IMG/VR virus record: IMGVR_UViG_3300031521_000099
Location: 1-49,821 of that record
Source: a virus
Direction: 5' to 3' (one strand)
Length of the DNA: 49,821 nt
The notes under the pieces are model-generated. The model ran no database searches. It worked only from the letters and a program-made list of their open reading frames with translations, and had not been told where the DNA came from. How positions within the stretch are numbered: position 1 is the stretch's first letter; each line of letters opens with the position of its first letter. Of the stretch, positions 29,581 through 37,698 are shown piece by piece. The position numbers were made by a program, and so were the translations under genes.

Positions 29581-29721
29581 ATGATAAGAAAACAAGTTCA
29601 CATTACAGATTGGCAAAAGGAAGTATTGGAAATAATGGCTAAAAATACAGGTCTTAAAGCAGCTGAAATATTAAGAAGGGCATTAACTTTAGGATTAAAG
29701 ATACTTCAAAAGGAGGAATAA
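29581..29721 (+). CDS. ribbon-helix-helix regulator
   Basis: A 46-residue RHH protein: RKQVHITDWQKEVLEIMAK and GLKAAEILRRALTLGLKIL give the strand-helix-helix core of CopG-type regulators. ATG 29581 is chosen because the domain begins there; an in-frame GTG at 29533 would add residues encoded by the palindrome and has no ribosome site. Probably binds the 29530 palindrome and represses itself. Confidence 0.75.
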   Translation: MIRKQVHITDWQKEVLEIMAKNTGLKAAEILRRALTLGLKILQKEE

Positions 29722-29725
29722 CAAA

Positions 29726-29887
29726 ATGGGCGAAAAAATATGTGAAGCAATTCCTTTTAAAAACTTTCGTGAGCGTATCAGACTTACAAAAGAATATCTA
29801 AAAAGAGGAATTACTCCACAATTACTGGATAACCACTTGTTAATTGATTATAGCACAGATGTATATTTTGGGATGATCGAAACATGA
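29726..29887 (+). CDS. small hypothetical protein
   Basis: A 53-residue protein with AGGAGG upstream, 4 bases after the RHH gene; ends in an ATGA overlap. Contains FRERIRLTKEYLKRGITPQL, a helical segment. Not recognised. Confidence 0.5.
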   Translation: MGEKICEAIPFKNFRERIRLTKEYLKRGITPQLLDNHLLIDYSTDVYFGMIET

Positions 29888-30129
29888 GACAGTTAAAAAT
29901 GGATTTTGAAATACTGGATATTATTTATATGGAGAAAGAAAACGATCACGATAAGAATATTGTTAGCAAGGACATGAAAAAAGAATTGCTTGCAAGAAAA
30001 TTGAGTTATAAAGCAAGCAGAAAAGAATTAAAGGAATGGTTTTGTAATAAGTTTTTTAGTTTTGATTTGGAAGTTAGTTGTGATGATTTATTTGAAATTG
30101 GAATTGAAAACGGTATTAAATTTAATTAA
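29884..30129 (+). CDS. hypothetical protein
   Basis: An 81-residue charged, helical protein (DMKKELLARKLSYKASRKE, then WFCNKFFSFDLEV). Coupled to the previous gene by overlap. Function unknown. Confidence 0.5.
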   Translation: MRQLKMDFEILDIIYMEKENDHDKNIVSKDMKKELLARKLSYKASRKELKEWFCNKFFSFDLEVSCDDLFEIGIENGIKFN

Positions 30130-30141
30130 GGAAGTGTAATA

Positions 30142-30330
30142 ATGAAAACAATTTATAAAAATTCAAATGGTGAAAAAGTTGAAATTAAAACAGATCAAGG
30201 GTATTTCTTTTTAAATATCACAGATGAAGATGGACGAGAATCGCAAATTTGCATTCCGACAGAATATGCGAAAAAAATAGCCGAAAAAATTATAGAAGAA
30301 GTAGAGTTAGAAGGGTTGTATAAAGATTAG
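30142..30330 (+). CDS. small hypothetical protein
   Basis: A 62-residue protein: two beta strands (VEIKTDQGYFFLNITDEDG) and a C-terminal helix (EYAKKIAEKIIEEVELEG). AGGAAG ribosome site. Last gene of the accessory island; its end lies in a terminator. Confidence 0.55.
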   Translation: MKTIYKNSNGEKVEIKTDQGYFFLNITDEDGRESQICIPTEYAKKIAEKIIEEVELEGLYKD

Positions 30331-30346
30331 CGAAAGCTAGTCTTTT
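30322..30346 (+). terminator. terminator with GNRA-type GAAA loop
   Basis: AAGATTAGC / GCTAGTCTT (one wobble) closed by GAAA, then TTTCTTT; six bases later comes an extended -10 promoter. Confidence 0.85.
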
Positions 30347-30351
30347 CTTTA

Positions 30352-30360
30352 TGCTATAAT
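30352..30360 (+). promoter_or_regulatory. extended -10 promoter TGCTATAAT
   Basis: The block CTTTATGCTATAAT is the same as at 10069-10081 (portal promoter). Drives the connector/tail operon. Confidence 0.65.
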
Positions 30361-30378
30361 ACTTTTAGGAGGTGTAAA

Positions 30379-30738
30379 ATGTTAGAAAATATAAAAATGC
30401 TATTAGGTATACAAGCAGGAGATACAAGTAAAGATCCAGTAATTAATTACTGGATAAATTACTATACTAAAATGGTGCTTAAATACACGCATCAAGATAC
30501 GTTAAATGCTGACATAGAGTCAATCATTGAGCAGATGGTTATCATCAAATGTGGTGGCATTGGTAGCGAAGGAAAGACCGACACACAAGATGGCGATAAT
30601 GTAAAATCAATTACCCGTGGTGATTATCAAATTGTATATAAAGATAAAAAATCAGATATTGAAATACATACAAGTTTAGATTCAATTGCAATAAACTTTC
30701 AAGGACAATTAAACCTATGGAGGAGGTTGGATTATTAA
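30379..30738 (+). CDS. head-tail connector protein (gp6/gp15-like)
   Basis: A 119-residue helical adaptor expected under the portal. MLENIKMLLGIQAGD, then INYYTKMVLKYTH and IEQMVIIKCGGIGSEG, follow the phage QLRG/gp6-like connector pattern. First gene of the tail operon. AGGAGGTG ribosome site; overlaps the next start. Confidence 0.78.
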   Translation: MLENIKMLLGIQAGDTSKDPVINYWINYYTKMVLKYTHQDTLNADIESIIEQMVIIKCGGIGSEGKTDTQDGDNVKSITRGDYQIVYKDKKSDIEIHTSLDSIAINFQGQLNLWRRLDY

Positions 30739-31088
30739 TGAATATTAAAAGTACTTACTTTCATGTAATGTCCATTTCAAGGATGCAGGAAATTGAAAAC
30801 GAGTGGGGAACAACTAAGCAAAAATTAGTACCAGTTCCGTTATTACAATTGTTACCGTGTGCATTTAGCCAATCAAGCCGTAATAGTAAAAATACAACAC
30901 GCACTGAAAGCGAAAATAAGGTAAGTTATAATCCTAAGATGTTTTGTGATACTGGTTTAGATATTAAAGTTGGTGACAGGGTATCTATAACGTTCGCAAA
31001 TCGCTTGCTAGGAGAATTTACAACAGGTGAGCAATATTGGTATAGTACACATCAAGAAGTACCATTAACGATGGTTGGCGAAGCGTAA
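30738..31088 (+). CDS. head closure protein (putative)
   Basis: A 116-residue beta-rich protein; the IKVGDRVSITFANRLLGEF strand pair is usual in head-closure/stopper proteins (SPP1 gp16-like). ATG 30738 has GGAGG upstream; an earlier in-frame start lies inside the previous gene. Position between connector and gp10-like gene supports the call. Confidence 0.68.
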   Translation: MNIKSTYFHVMSISRMQEIENEWGTTKQKLVPVPLLQLLPCAFSQSSRNSKNTTRTESENKVSYNPKMFCDTGLDIKVGDRVSITFANRLLGEFTTGEQYWYSTHQEVPLTMVGEA

Positions 31089-31480
31089 TGGCTAACGATT
31101 ATAGTTTTAATATAAATTCAAAAGGTTTTAAAACTAGAATTAACAGATTGATAACAAAACTTCCTGATTTTATTAAACAATTAATGCAAAGAATAGGAAT
31201 GAGGTTATGGTATAAAGTTAGAATGTATACACCTGTTGACACTGGATTATTAAGACGTTCTTGGACATTGAAAAAGCCTACTTACGATGGTAAAGAAGCA
31301 AAAATAGAAATAGATAATTTGGTAAAATATGGAAGTCCAGTTGAGTACGGTCACAATAGATGGGCTAAATTCTACCCTGGGCGATTTATGTTAAAACGTG
31401 CGTTTATGGACATACAAAATAACGCACCACAAATATTAGAAAAAGAAATAGAAAAATTTGCAAATGAAAATTTGAGGTGA
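31088..31480 (+). CDS. HK97 gp10-like neck/tail completion protein
   Basis: A 130-residue protein: RMYTPVDTGLLRRSWTLKKP, then VEYGHNRWAKFYPGRFMLK, the signature of the HK97-gp10 family that helps join head and tail. Start overlaps the preceding stop (TAATG). Confidence 0.85.
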   Translation: MANDYSFNINSKGFKTRINRLITKLPDFIKQLMQRIGMRLWYKVRMYTPVDTGLLRRSWTLKKPTYDGKEAKIEIDNLVKYGSPVEYGHNRWAKFYPGRFMLKRAFMDIQNNAPQILEKEIEKFANENLR

Positions 31481-31489
31481 TTAAAATAA

Positions 31490-32068
31490 GTGAGCATAAA
31501 ATTTAACGATTTAGTAAATGGAATTAGTAAAATATTAAAAACTAATTTTCCGACATATAAAATATATACAGAAGAAGTTGTGCAGAATTTAATAAGACCT
31601 TGTTTTCATATCAATTTAATGCCGTTAAAAAGTGGTGTTTTTAATAAATATTATAGGGATCAAAAAGCATTAGTAAATATTAGTTATTTTAGCGATGAAA
31701 AGAAAGACCTACAAACTAATAATAAAAACTTTGATATGATGAATAAATTAGAAACTGTTATAAATACCGACATAAAAGTATTAGATCGCAATTTAAATGT
31801 GCAGGAACTTGAATTTGATACAATAGATAAGGTTTTGCATACGATGTTTAATTTATCGTGGTATAATGAAAATGAAGTTACACAAACATATATTAATCAA
31901 TTTAAAATAATGCAAGAAGTACATATTAATGAAAACGTAATAGGTAATATCTGTGTTATAATTACTAGTAATGGTGAGGTGTTTAAGACGAATGAGGGGG
32001 AATTTTATGCTAGATGTACGCCCGATGAAATAATTATTTTAAGAGATAGTGGTTATATTAAGATTTGA
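31490..32068 (+). CDS. tail terminator-like protein with C-terminal extension
   Basis: A 192-residue protein. Residues 1-135 (FPTYKIYTEEVVQNLIRPCF, FDTIDKVLHTMFNLSWY) fit the DUF6838-type tail terminator found before the sheath in PBSX-like phages. The last about 50 residues (GNICVIITSNGEVFKTNEGEF) are an added small beta domain not usual for this family. GTG start 31490 behind AGGTG. Confidence 0.65.
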   Translation: MSIKFNDLVNGISKILKTNFPTYKIYTEEVVQNLIRPCFHINLMPLKSGVFNKYYRDQKALVNISYFSDEKKDLQTNNKNFDMMNKLETVINTDIKVLDRNLNVQELEFDTIDKVLHTMFNLSWYNENEVTQTYINQFKIMQEVHINENVIGNICVIITSNGEVFKTNEGEFYARCTPDEIIILRDSGYIKI

Positions 32069-32081
32069 GGAGGTTTATTAA

Positions 32082-33149
32082 ATGGGATTACCAAAATTAA
32101 ATATTATTTTTCAAACTAAAGCTGCAACTTTAATTGAGAGATCACAAAAAGGTATCGTGGCATTAATTTTATTAGATGACACGCAAACGGTAAAAAACAG
32201 TTTTGTTTATACTAGTATCGACCAGTTAGGCAATGAGTGGACAGCAGAAAATAAACAACTTATTACTTTTTGCTTAATGGGTATTCCGCGCAAAATTTAC
32301 GTTGAAAGAATCGGAACAGTTACACCTGCATTAAATACAGCATTACAGTTAATGGGTAACAGACGTTGGAATTATTTAGCGGTTCCTACTGCATCTACTG
32401 GCGATATGACAATTATATCAACATGGGTTAAGTCAAAGCGTAATGTAGACAAAAAGACTTATAAGTTTGTCGGTGGTGGCATTGTTGCTGATGATATGGG
32501 AGTAATTAATTTTGATTCGGACAATGTGCAAGTTAATGCAGTAAAGTACAGTAAGATCAAATTTACTTCTAGAATTGCAGGAATCGTTGCAGGATTACCA
32601 ATTGATAGATCATTAACTTATCAAGCGTTTCCAGAAGTTGAAGGTTTTGACGAATTGGCTGATGATGATGCAAGAAACACCGCAATTGATGCAGGTAAAT
32701 TAATTCTAATCAACGATGGAGAAAATATTAAGATTGCTCGTGGTGTAAATAGCATGACAACCACTACAGCTACACAAGGTGCAGTATTTAAAAAGATTCG
32801 TATTGTTGAAACTATTGATATGATTAGAGATGATTTAACTGATACAATTAAGGATAATTATGTTGGTAAGTGGTTGAACATTTATGATAACAAATTGCTT
32901 TTGATTGCTGCTATTAATTCGTATTTATCACTATTAGAACGTGACGTAACTCTCGATCCTGAATATAATAATATTTGTAAAATTGATACAGAACGTCAGA
33001 AGATTTATCTTGATGGTCTTGGAATTAAAACAGAAGATATGACAAATGCGGAAATTGATAGATATAACACAAATGACCAAGTATTTTTAATGATTAACAT
33101 TAAACCAGTCGATTCAATGGAGGACTTTTTCTTATCGGTGAATTTATAA
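32082..33149 (+). CDS. tail sheath protein, XkdK-like
   Basis: A 355-residue contractile sheath subunit. GLPKLNIIFQTKAATLIERS at the start, IYVERIG, the KFTSRIAGIVAGLPIDRSLTYQ segment and a C-terminal NIKPVDSMEDFFLSVNL strand match PBSX-like sheath proteins. Normal length. GGAGG ribosome site. The HNH gene at 33220 separates it from the tube gene, which normally follows directly. Confidence 0.9.
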   Translation: MGLPKLNIIFQTKAATLIERSQKGIVALILLDDTQTVKNSFVYTSIDQLGNEWTAENKQLITFCLMGIPRKIYVERIGTVTPALNTALQLMGNRRWNYLAVPTASTGDMTIISTWVKSKRNVDKKTYKFVGGGIVADDMGVINFDSDNVQVNAVKYSKIKFTSRIAGIVAGLPIDRSLTYQAFPEVEGFDELADDDARNTAIDAGKLILINDGENIKIARGVNSMTTTTATQGAVFKKIRIVETIDMIRDDLTDTIKDNYVGKWLNIYDNKLLLIAAINSYLSLLERDVTLDPEYNNICKIDTERQKIYLDGLGIKTEDMTNAEIDRYNTNDQVFLMINIKPVDSMEDFFLSVNL

Positions 33150-33182
33150 GAATATAAACAATTGCCTTTCTTCCAAAGAGTA

Positions 33183-33191
33183 TGATATAAT
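33183..33191 (+). promoter_or_regulatory. extended -10 promoter TGATATAAT for HNH gene
   Basis: Lies between ATTGCC (33161-33166) and GGCAAT (33212-33217), which can pair and cover the start region of the HNH gene at 33220 in longer transcripts. Confidence 0.55.
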
Positions 33192-33219
33192 AATTATGCA
33201 ATTTAAAGGATGGCAATAA

Positions 33220-34032
33220 ATGGAACTTTATAAAGATTTAAAATTAGGAAGATTGACTTTAATAATCGAAACAAAAGAAAGACGTAGTGGTGGATACGTT
33301 GTTTGGGAATGCAAATGTGATTGTGGAGAATTTGTAAAAAAAGCAACTAACTATTTAAGAAACCAAAAAAGTAAATTGCAATGTAACAAATGTAGCATAA
33401 AGTCACAAATACCACATGTAACTAAACATAATTTTAGTAATGATTTCCCTAGACTTTATCATATTGCATTAAATGCAAGAAATAGATGCAAAGAAAACGG
33501 TAATAAAGATTATGGAGCAAGAGGTATAAAATTCAAATTTGAGTCAATAAGGCATTTTATTGACTGGTCGTTACAAAATGGTTATGAAGAACATCTTACA
33601 ATTGAAAGAAAAGATGTAAATAGTAATTATTGCCCTGAAAATTGTTGTTGGATAACCAAAAGTAAGCAAACAGAAAACAAAACAACAACAATTGAATTTA
33701 TGGGAATGAAGTGTCATAAAGAAATAGCAAAATCAATGGGAATAACACCAAAAGCGTTACAAGCCATGATTTATAAAAAGAAAATGACACTGGAAGAAAT
33801 ATACCAATCATCAATAAACGATCCAACATTCCACATGAGTTTATACGAAAAAACAAGCGTTAAAGCAATGAGTCGTAAACACGAATGGAAATTAAATAAA
33901 GAAAACGTAGAAGATGTTATAATTAGAATATCAAAAGGTGAAACAAGAAAAGCATTGAGTAGATTTTACAAAGTTGATTATAATACAATAGTAAAATCAA
34001 TTAAACGTTATGAAGATGGATATTATAATTAG
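33220..34032 (+). CDS. HNH-family homing endonuclease
   Basis: A 270-residue relative of the genes at 5350 and 48191. N-terminal WECKCDCGEFVKK and CNKCS form the zinc motif; the core has YHIALNARNRCKENG, KDYGARGIKF, LTIERKDVNSNY and NCCWITKSKQTENK. Compared with its relatives the core His/Asp residues are changed (LDRIDN becomes IERKDV), so activity is uncertain. Two HTH-like segments fill the last 110 residues. It lies between sheath and tube genes. Confidence 0.78.
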   Translation: MELYKDLKLGRLTLIIETKERRSGGYVVWECKCDCGEFVKKATNYLRNQKSKLQCNKCSIKSQIPHVTKHNFSNDFPRLYHIALNARNRCKENGNKDYGARGIKFKFESIRHFIDWSLQNGYEEHLTIERKDVNSNYCPENCCWITKSKQTENKTTTIEFMGMKCHKEIAKSMGITPKALQAMIYKKKMTLEEIYQSSINDPTFHMSLYEKTSVKAMSRKHEWKLNKENVEDVIIRISKGETRKALSRFYKVDYNTIVKSIKRYEDGYYN

Positions 34033-34043
34033 GAGGTAATTAA

Positions 34044-34484
34044 ATGGCTAAAATAGCAGGTCAAAAAGTAATTAGTGGCAGCAAAGGTCAATTATGGATG
34101 AATGGTAATTTATGGGCAGAAGTTAAGTCTGTAGAATCTAAAGCTAAAATTAATCGAGAAAAAATTCAAATGGCAGGAAGTTATGACGAAGATAGCAAAA
34201 TTACTTCAATTTCCTGTGATGGTTCGATAAAAATTAATAAAGTATATAGCCGAGAACAGGAATTTATTGAAGAATTTAAAAGTGGCAAAGATAAACGTTT
34301 CCAATTATTTGTTACCCTTGACGATCCTGATGCGCTCGGCAGAGAATCGGTACAATTAGATAATTGCTGGTTTAATGAAGTAACAATTGCAGAATTTGAA
34401 GTCGGCAAAGTATTAGAAAGAGAATTTCCCTTCGGCCACACATTCAGCGACATTAAATTTCCTGAATTTATCCCTGTAACGTAA
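34044..34484 (+). CDS. tail tube protein, XkdM-like
   Basis: A 146-residue inner-tube subunit. VISGSKGQLWMNGNLWAEVKS, then SCDGSIKINKVYSRE and REFPFGHTFSDIKFPEFI follow the XkdM pattern. AGGAGG ribosome site overlaps the HNH stop. Self-assembles inside the sheath. Confidence 0.88.
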   Translation: MAKIAGQKVISGSKGQLWMNGNLWAEVKSVESKAKINREKIQMAGSYDEDSKITSISCDGSIKINKVYSREQEFIEEFKSGKDKRFQLFVTLDDPDALGRESVQLDNCWFNEVTIAEFEVGKVLEREFPFGHTFSDIKFPEFIPVT

Positions 34485-34487
34485 ATA

Positions 34488-34496
34488 TGGTATAAT
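34488..34496 (+). promoter_or_regulatory. extended -10 promoter TGGTATAAT
   Basis: Four bases after the tube stop, upstream of the tail chaperone gene. No clear terminator before it. Confidence 0.5.
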
Positions 34497-34532
34497 TAAC
34501 TAGTAAGAAAAAATAACGGAGGTTTTTATTAA

Positions 34533-34892
34533 ATGGCTATCAAAAGCATTCAAGAATTAATCGAAATGAAACAGGCGATTAACGATAAAAGAAACGAAAT
34601 TAAGACAATGTTTATCCCTAGTTTAGATACGGAAGTAACTTTTAAAACCGCAACTAGAGCGGAAGTGTTCAATGTTAGAAAAATGGAAGAAATTGAAATT
34701 GATGTATATCTTATTTACTCACATATGATTGAGCCTAACTTAAAAGATAAGGAATTACAGGAAACTTTTAACAGTGGATGCAAACCTCATATGATTATAG
34801 ATAAAATGTTTGATATGGAAGAAATTTCTAAGTTGTCGTTATCAATTATTGGTAAAGATGTAGAAGAAATGACCAAAGACTTAAAAAACTAA
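34533..34892 (+). CDS. tail assembly chaperone (XkdN-like), 0-frame product
   Basis: A 119-residue chaperone with VTFKTATRAEVFNVRKME typical of XkdN. Its last codons TTA AAA AAC TAA contain the slippery heptamer A AAA AAC (34883-34889). A -1 shift there reads through to 35050. The short form is expected to be the major product. Confidence 0.85.
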   Translation: MAIKSIQELIEMKQAINDKRNEIKTMFIPSLDTEVTFKTATRAEVFNVRKMEEIEIDVYLIYSHMIEPNLKDKELQETFNSGCKPHMIIDKMFDMEEISKLSLSIIGKDVEEMTKDLKN

Positions 34893-35050
34893 TAGCGCAA
34901 GACAACGAGTTTCATTTTTTAAACTTTTTCATCTTGCGTGGTCACGGTGACGATTTTCTTTTAGAAGTGCTTAACGACCCTTGCAGATATGAATTATACA
35001 AGGCAATAATTGTTAATTATTATGATGAGGAAAAGAAAAAGAATAAGTAG
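34533..35050 (+). CDS. tail assembly chaperone, -1 frameshift product (join 34533..34889, 34889..35050)
   Basis: Slipping by -1 on A AAA AAC adds 53 residues beginning LIAQDNEFHFLNFFILRG and ending in a Lys-rich tail (EEKKKNK). FHFLNFFILRGHGDDFLLEVL is the usual second-frame domain of contractile-tail phage chaperones. Such G/GT-type pairs bind the tape measure before tube assembly. Confidence 0.82.
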
Positions 35051-35053
35051 ATA

Positions 35054-35088
35054 GTAAGCCGTGGCATAATAGCTACGGCTTATTTTTA
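35054..35088 (+). terminator. hairpin terminator before tape measure
   Basis: AAGCCGT / ACGGCTT stem with ATTTTT. Partial termination would lower tape-measure expression relative to tube and sheath. Confidence 0.75.
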
Positions 35089-35101
35089 AAAGGAGGTAAA
35101 C

Positions 35102-36916
35102 ATGGCATTTTCTTTAAGTGGAATATTGTCTTTAAACATTGACGGTTTTAGAAACTCGCTAAAAACCGCATCAAGTTCGGTTGAAAAGTTCAGCGATTCA
35201 GTTGGGGTATCAGGGGCAACAATTGGTGCTATGGTTGGTGCTAGTGTTTTATTAGCGGGCGGGTTAAAAATGGCAATAGATTCAGGAATGCAATTTGAAA
35301 AAAGTCTATCAGCCGTGAGAGCAGTTTCGCGTGGTACTAATGCTGAAATGAAATTATTATCTGATAAGGCATTAGAACTTAGTGAAAAATACCCGCGAAG
35401 TGCCAAAGAAATGGCAGACGGAATGCAAGTGTTTGCCAGTGCGGGTTTTAACGCTACTGAAACTTTAAAGGGCTATGAAAGCGCAGTATTGTTATCAGTT
35501 GCAGGAAATTTGGATATGGCGCAGGCTACTGAAATTTGTACTAGTGCGGTAAGAAGTTTTAAAATGGGGGTTGAGGGATTACCTCATATGGTAGATGTTA
35601 TTGCAATGGCGGCGGCTGATTCTGCTATTTCGGTACAAGATATGGGTATATCTCTTAATTATGTTGCTCCGATTGCGGCAGGAGTTGGCATAGGACTGGA
35701 AGATTTATCGGCATCTATCGTGTTATTAGGTAATCATGGCATCAAGGCATCAATGGCAGGCACAACATTGCGTGGCGTAATTACTAATATGGCTAAACCT
35801 ACAAAGCAAATGCGCGATGCTATGAAAAATATGAATTTTAAAGCCTTTGATTCTGCTACAGGAAAAATGAAACCAATGTCGCAAATGCTAGACGAAATGA
35901 ACGATGGCATGGCTAATATGACTAAAGAGCAACGATTGGCAAACGTAGCGGCATTAGCGGGAAAACCTGCATTAAGCGGAATGATAGCATTATTAACAGA
36001 GGGCGGGGCTAAATTAAAAGCGGAAGAAGAAGCGCTCAAAAACGCTGATGGCGCGGCTGAATTAATGGCACAAACCATAAGCGATAATTTATGGGGTTCG
36101 CTAAACATATTAGGAAATGTATTAACAAATTTAGGAATAAAGGCATTTGAAGATTTTAGAGTGCCACTAACCGAAGCGGTAAGAGAAATAACAGCACTTG
36201 TACCTAAAGCAGTTAATGAATTTAAGTATTATGGCAGTGTTTTGGCTGAACATAAAGAAACTATTTTAGATATAGTAGTCGCATGGGCAACTTATCAATT
36301 GGCAATTAGATCTGCCATAGCAATGGAGCTGATTCATGTTGGATATCTTACCGCAAAAATAGCAATCGTTGAAGTATTGACAGTTGCTATAATGGTTTAT
36401 CAGTCAACTACTAGTTTAGCAACGTTTTTTACTGAAGCATGGGCAGGTGCTCAATTACTTTTAAATACAGTGCTGTGGGCAAATCCTATAGGAATAGTTG
36501 TATTAGCAATTGGTGCATTAGTAATAAGTCTTATATGGGCATACAATCATATAGACACTTTTAAAGAAAAAGTAAACGGTGCATTTGATTCGTTAAAAGA
36601 ATTTTTAGGTTTAAAAAAGGGATTAGGTAATAATGATTCAGTAGGATATTTTGCAACAGGAGCAATGGGACCAAGTCCAGTTAAAAACGCCAACGGAACG
36701 TCATATTTTAGTGGTGGTGCAAGTATGGTTAATGAACGTGGCGGTGAAATGCAGATTATGCCAAGCGGAACAGCAATTATACCTGCCGAGCGAACACAAC
36801 AACTTATGGATGGTAACGCAAGTAGCGGTAATAATGTTACAATACATATAGATGCAAAAGGCATGGATGTTAATGAATTAGTAACACAATTGCAAGTGAG
36901 ATTAGCGAATATATAA
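35102..36916 (+). CDS. tail tape measure protein
   Basis: A 604-residue TP901-core type tape measure. VEKFSDSVGVSGATIGAMVGASVL, KSLSAVRAVSRGTNAEMKLL, KYPRSAKEMADGMQ and the MAGTTLRGVITNMAKPT block match. Hydrophobic segments at about 40-60 and 385-470 are usual. By the rule of about 1.5 Angstrom per residue it implies a short tail, near 90 nm. AAGGAGG ribosome site. Confidence 0.9.
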   Translation: MAFSLSGILSLNIDGFRNSLKTASSSVEKFSDSVGVSGATIGAMVGASVLLAGGLKMAIDSGMQFEKSLSAVRAVSRGTNAEMKLLSDKALELSEKYPRSAKEMADGMQVFASAGFNATETLKGYESAVLLSVAGNLDMAQATEICTSAVRSFKMGVEGLPHMVDVIAMAAADSAISVQDMGISLNYVAPIAAGVGIGLEDLSASIVLLGNHGIKASMAGTTLRGVITNMAKPTKQMRDAMKNMNFKAFDSATGKMKPMSQMLDEMNDGMANMTKEQRLANVAALAGKPALSGMIALLTEGGAKLKAEEEALKNADGAAELMAQTISDNLWGSLNILGNVLTNLGIKAFEDFRVPLTEAVREITALVPKAVNEFKYYGSVLAEHKETILDIVVAWATYQLAIRSAIAMELIHVGYLTAKIAIVEVLTVAIMVYQSTTSLATFFTEAWAGAQLLLNTVLWANPIGIVVLAIGALVISLIWAYNHIDTFKEKVNGAFDSLKEFLGLKKGLGNNDSVGYFATGAMGPSPVKNANGTSYFSGGASMVNERGGEMQIMPSGTAIIPAERTQQLMDGNASSGNNVTIHIDAKGMDVNELVTQLQVRLANI

Positions 36917-36948
36917 TTCCCTCTATTTCGAGGGGTTTGGAGAAACGA

Positions 36949-37689
36949 ATGGAAATTTTTTTATACAATGCAGACGAAAGTGAATTTATAAAATTCCCTG
37001 TAATACAAAAAACTATTAATGTAAATTCTCCGCAAGAAATAGAAAACTTTAAAACGATTGGTCAAGGAGATATTAATTTAACTGGATTGTTGGGAAATAG
37101 AACGTTGGAGATTTCAGCGTTCTTCCCTTTAAAAGATTACAGATTTAATAAAGATAATACATTTAAAGGAATGGAGTATATTGATAAGATTGAATCTTGG
37201 AGATCGCTAAGAAAACCTTTGTATATAACGGTAAGCAATATTAATATATCTTTTAGGTGTGTAATATCTAAATTGGATTACGGAATAAAAGACGGTAGCG
37301 GAGATATAGAATATTCGTTATCTATTGCGGAATTTTTAAGAAATGAATTATATGTAAAGAAAACACCTGTTAAAATTAAAACAACTAGTTCGGACGTAGT
37401 AAAACCACTAAAAGATTCAAAAATAAAAACAACAGATTTAATTAAAAAGAATATTTTTACTGGACCTGGATTACAATTTCCTAAAGTTACAGATTTGTCT
37501 AAAATAAAGGATACAATTAAAATTTTAAGTGATTTTAGAGGTAAAATAACAAAAGTACAAAGTGATATTTACAGAGAGAAGTCAAAAATAACAGGAGTAA
37601 TAGGACAATTTAATCAAGAGGTATCAGGAATTAAAGGTCAATGGGTTAAAATCAAAGGCGGTTTTATAGAAAAAAGATTTTTAAAGTAG
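36949..37689 (+). CDS. baseplate/tail hub protein, XkdP-like without LysM
   Basis: About 246 residues. IFLYNADESEFIKFPVIQKTINVN, then NRTLEISAFFPLKDYRF and an IEYSLSIAEF strand fit the N-terminal domain of XkdP-like hub proteins. The usual C-terminal LysM is not evident; instead there is a Lys-rich helical end. ATG 36949 has GGAG upstream; TTG 36937 is an alternative. Confidence 0.7.
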   Translation: MEIFLYNADESEFIKFPVIQKTINVNSPQEIENFKTIGQGDINLTGLLGNRTLEISAFFPLKDYRFNKDNTFKGMEYIDKIESWRSLRKPLYITVSNINISFRCVISKLDYGIKDGSGDIEYSLSIAEFLRNELYVKKTPVKIKTTSSDVVKPLKDSKIKTTDLIKKNIFTGPGLQFPKVTDLSKIKDTIKILSDFRGKITKVQSDIYREKSKITGVIGQFNQEVSGIKGQWVKIKGGFIEKRFLK

Positions 37690-37698
37690 GTGATTTAT

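Noticed and set aside
35086-36108. Long minus-strand frames opposite the tape measure gene
   Set aside because: Mirror images of the strongly biased coding strand; no ribosome sites and no recognisable protein.
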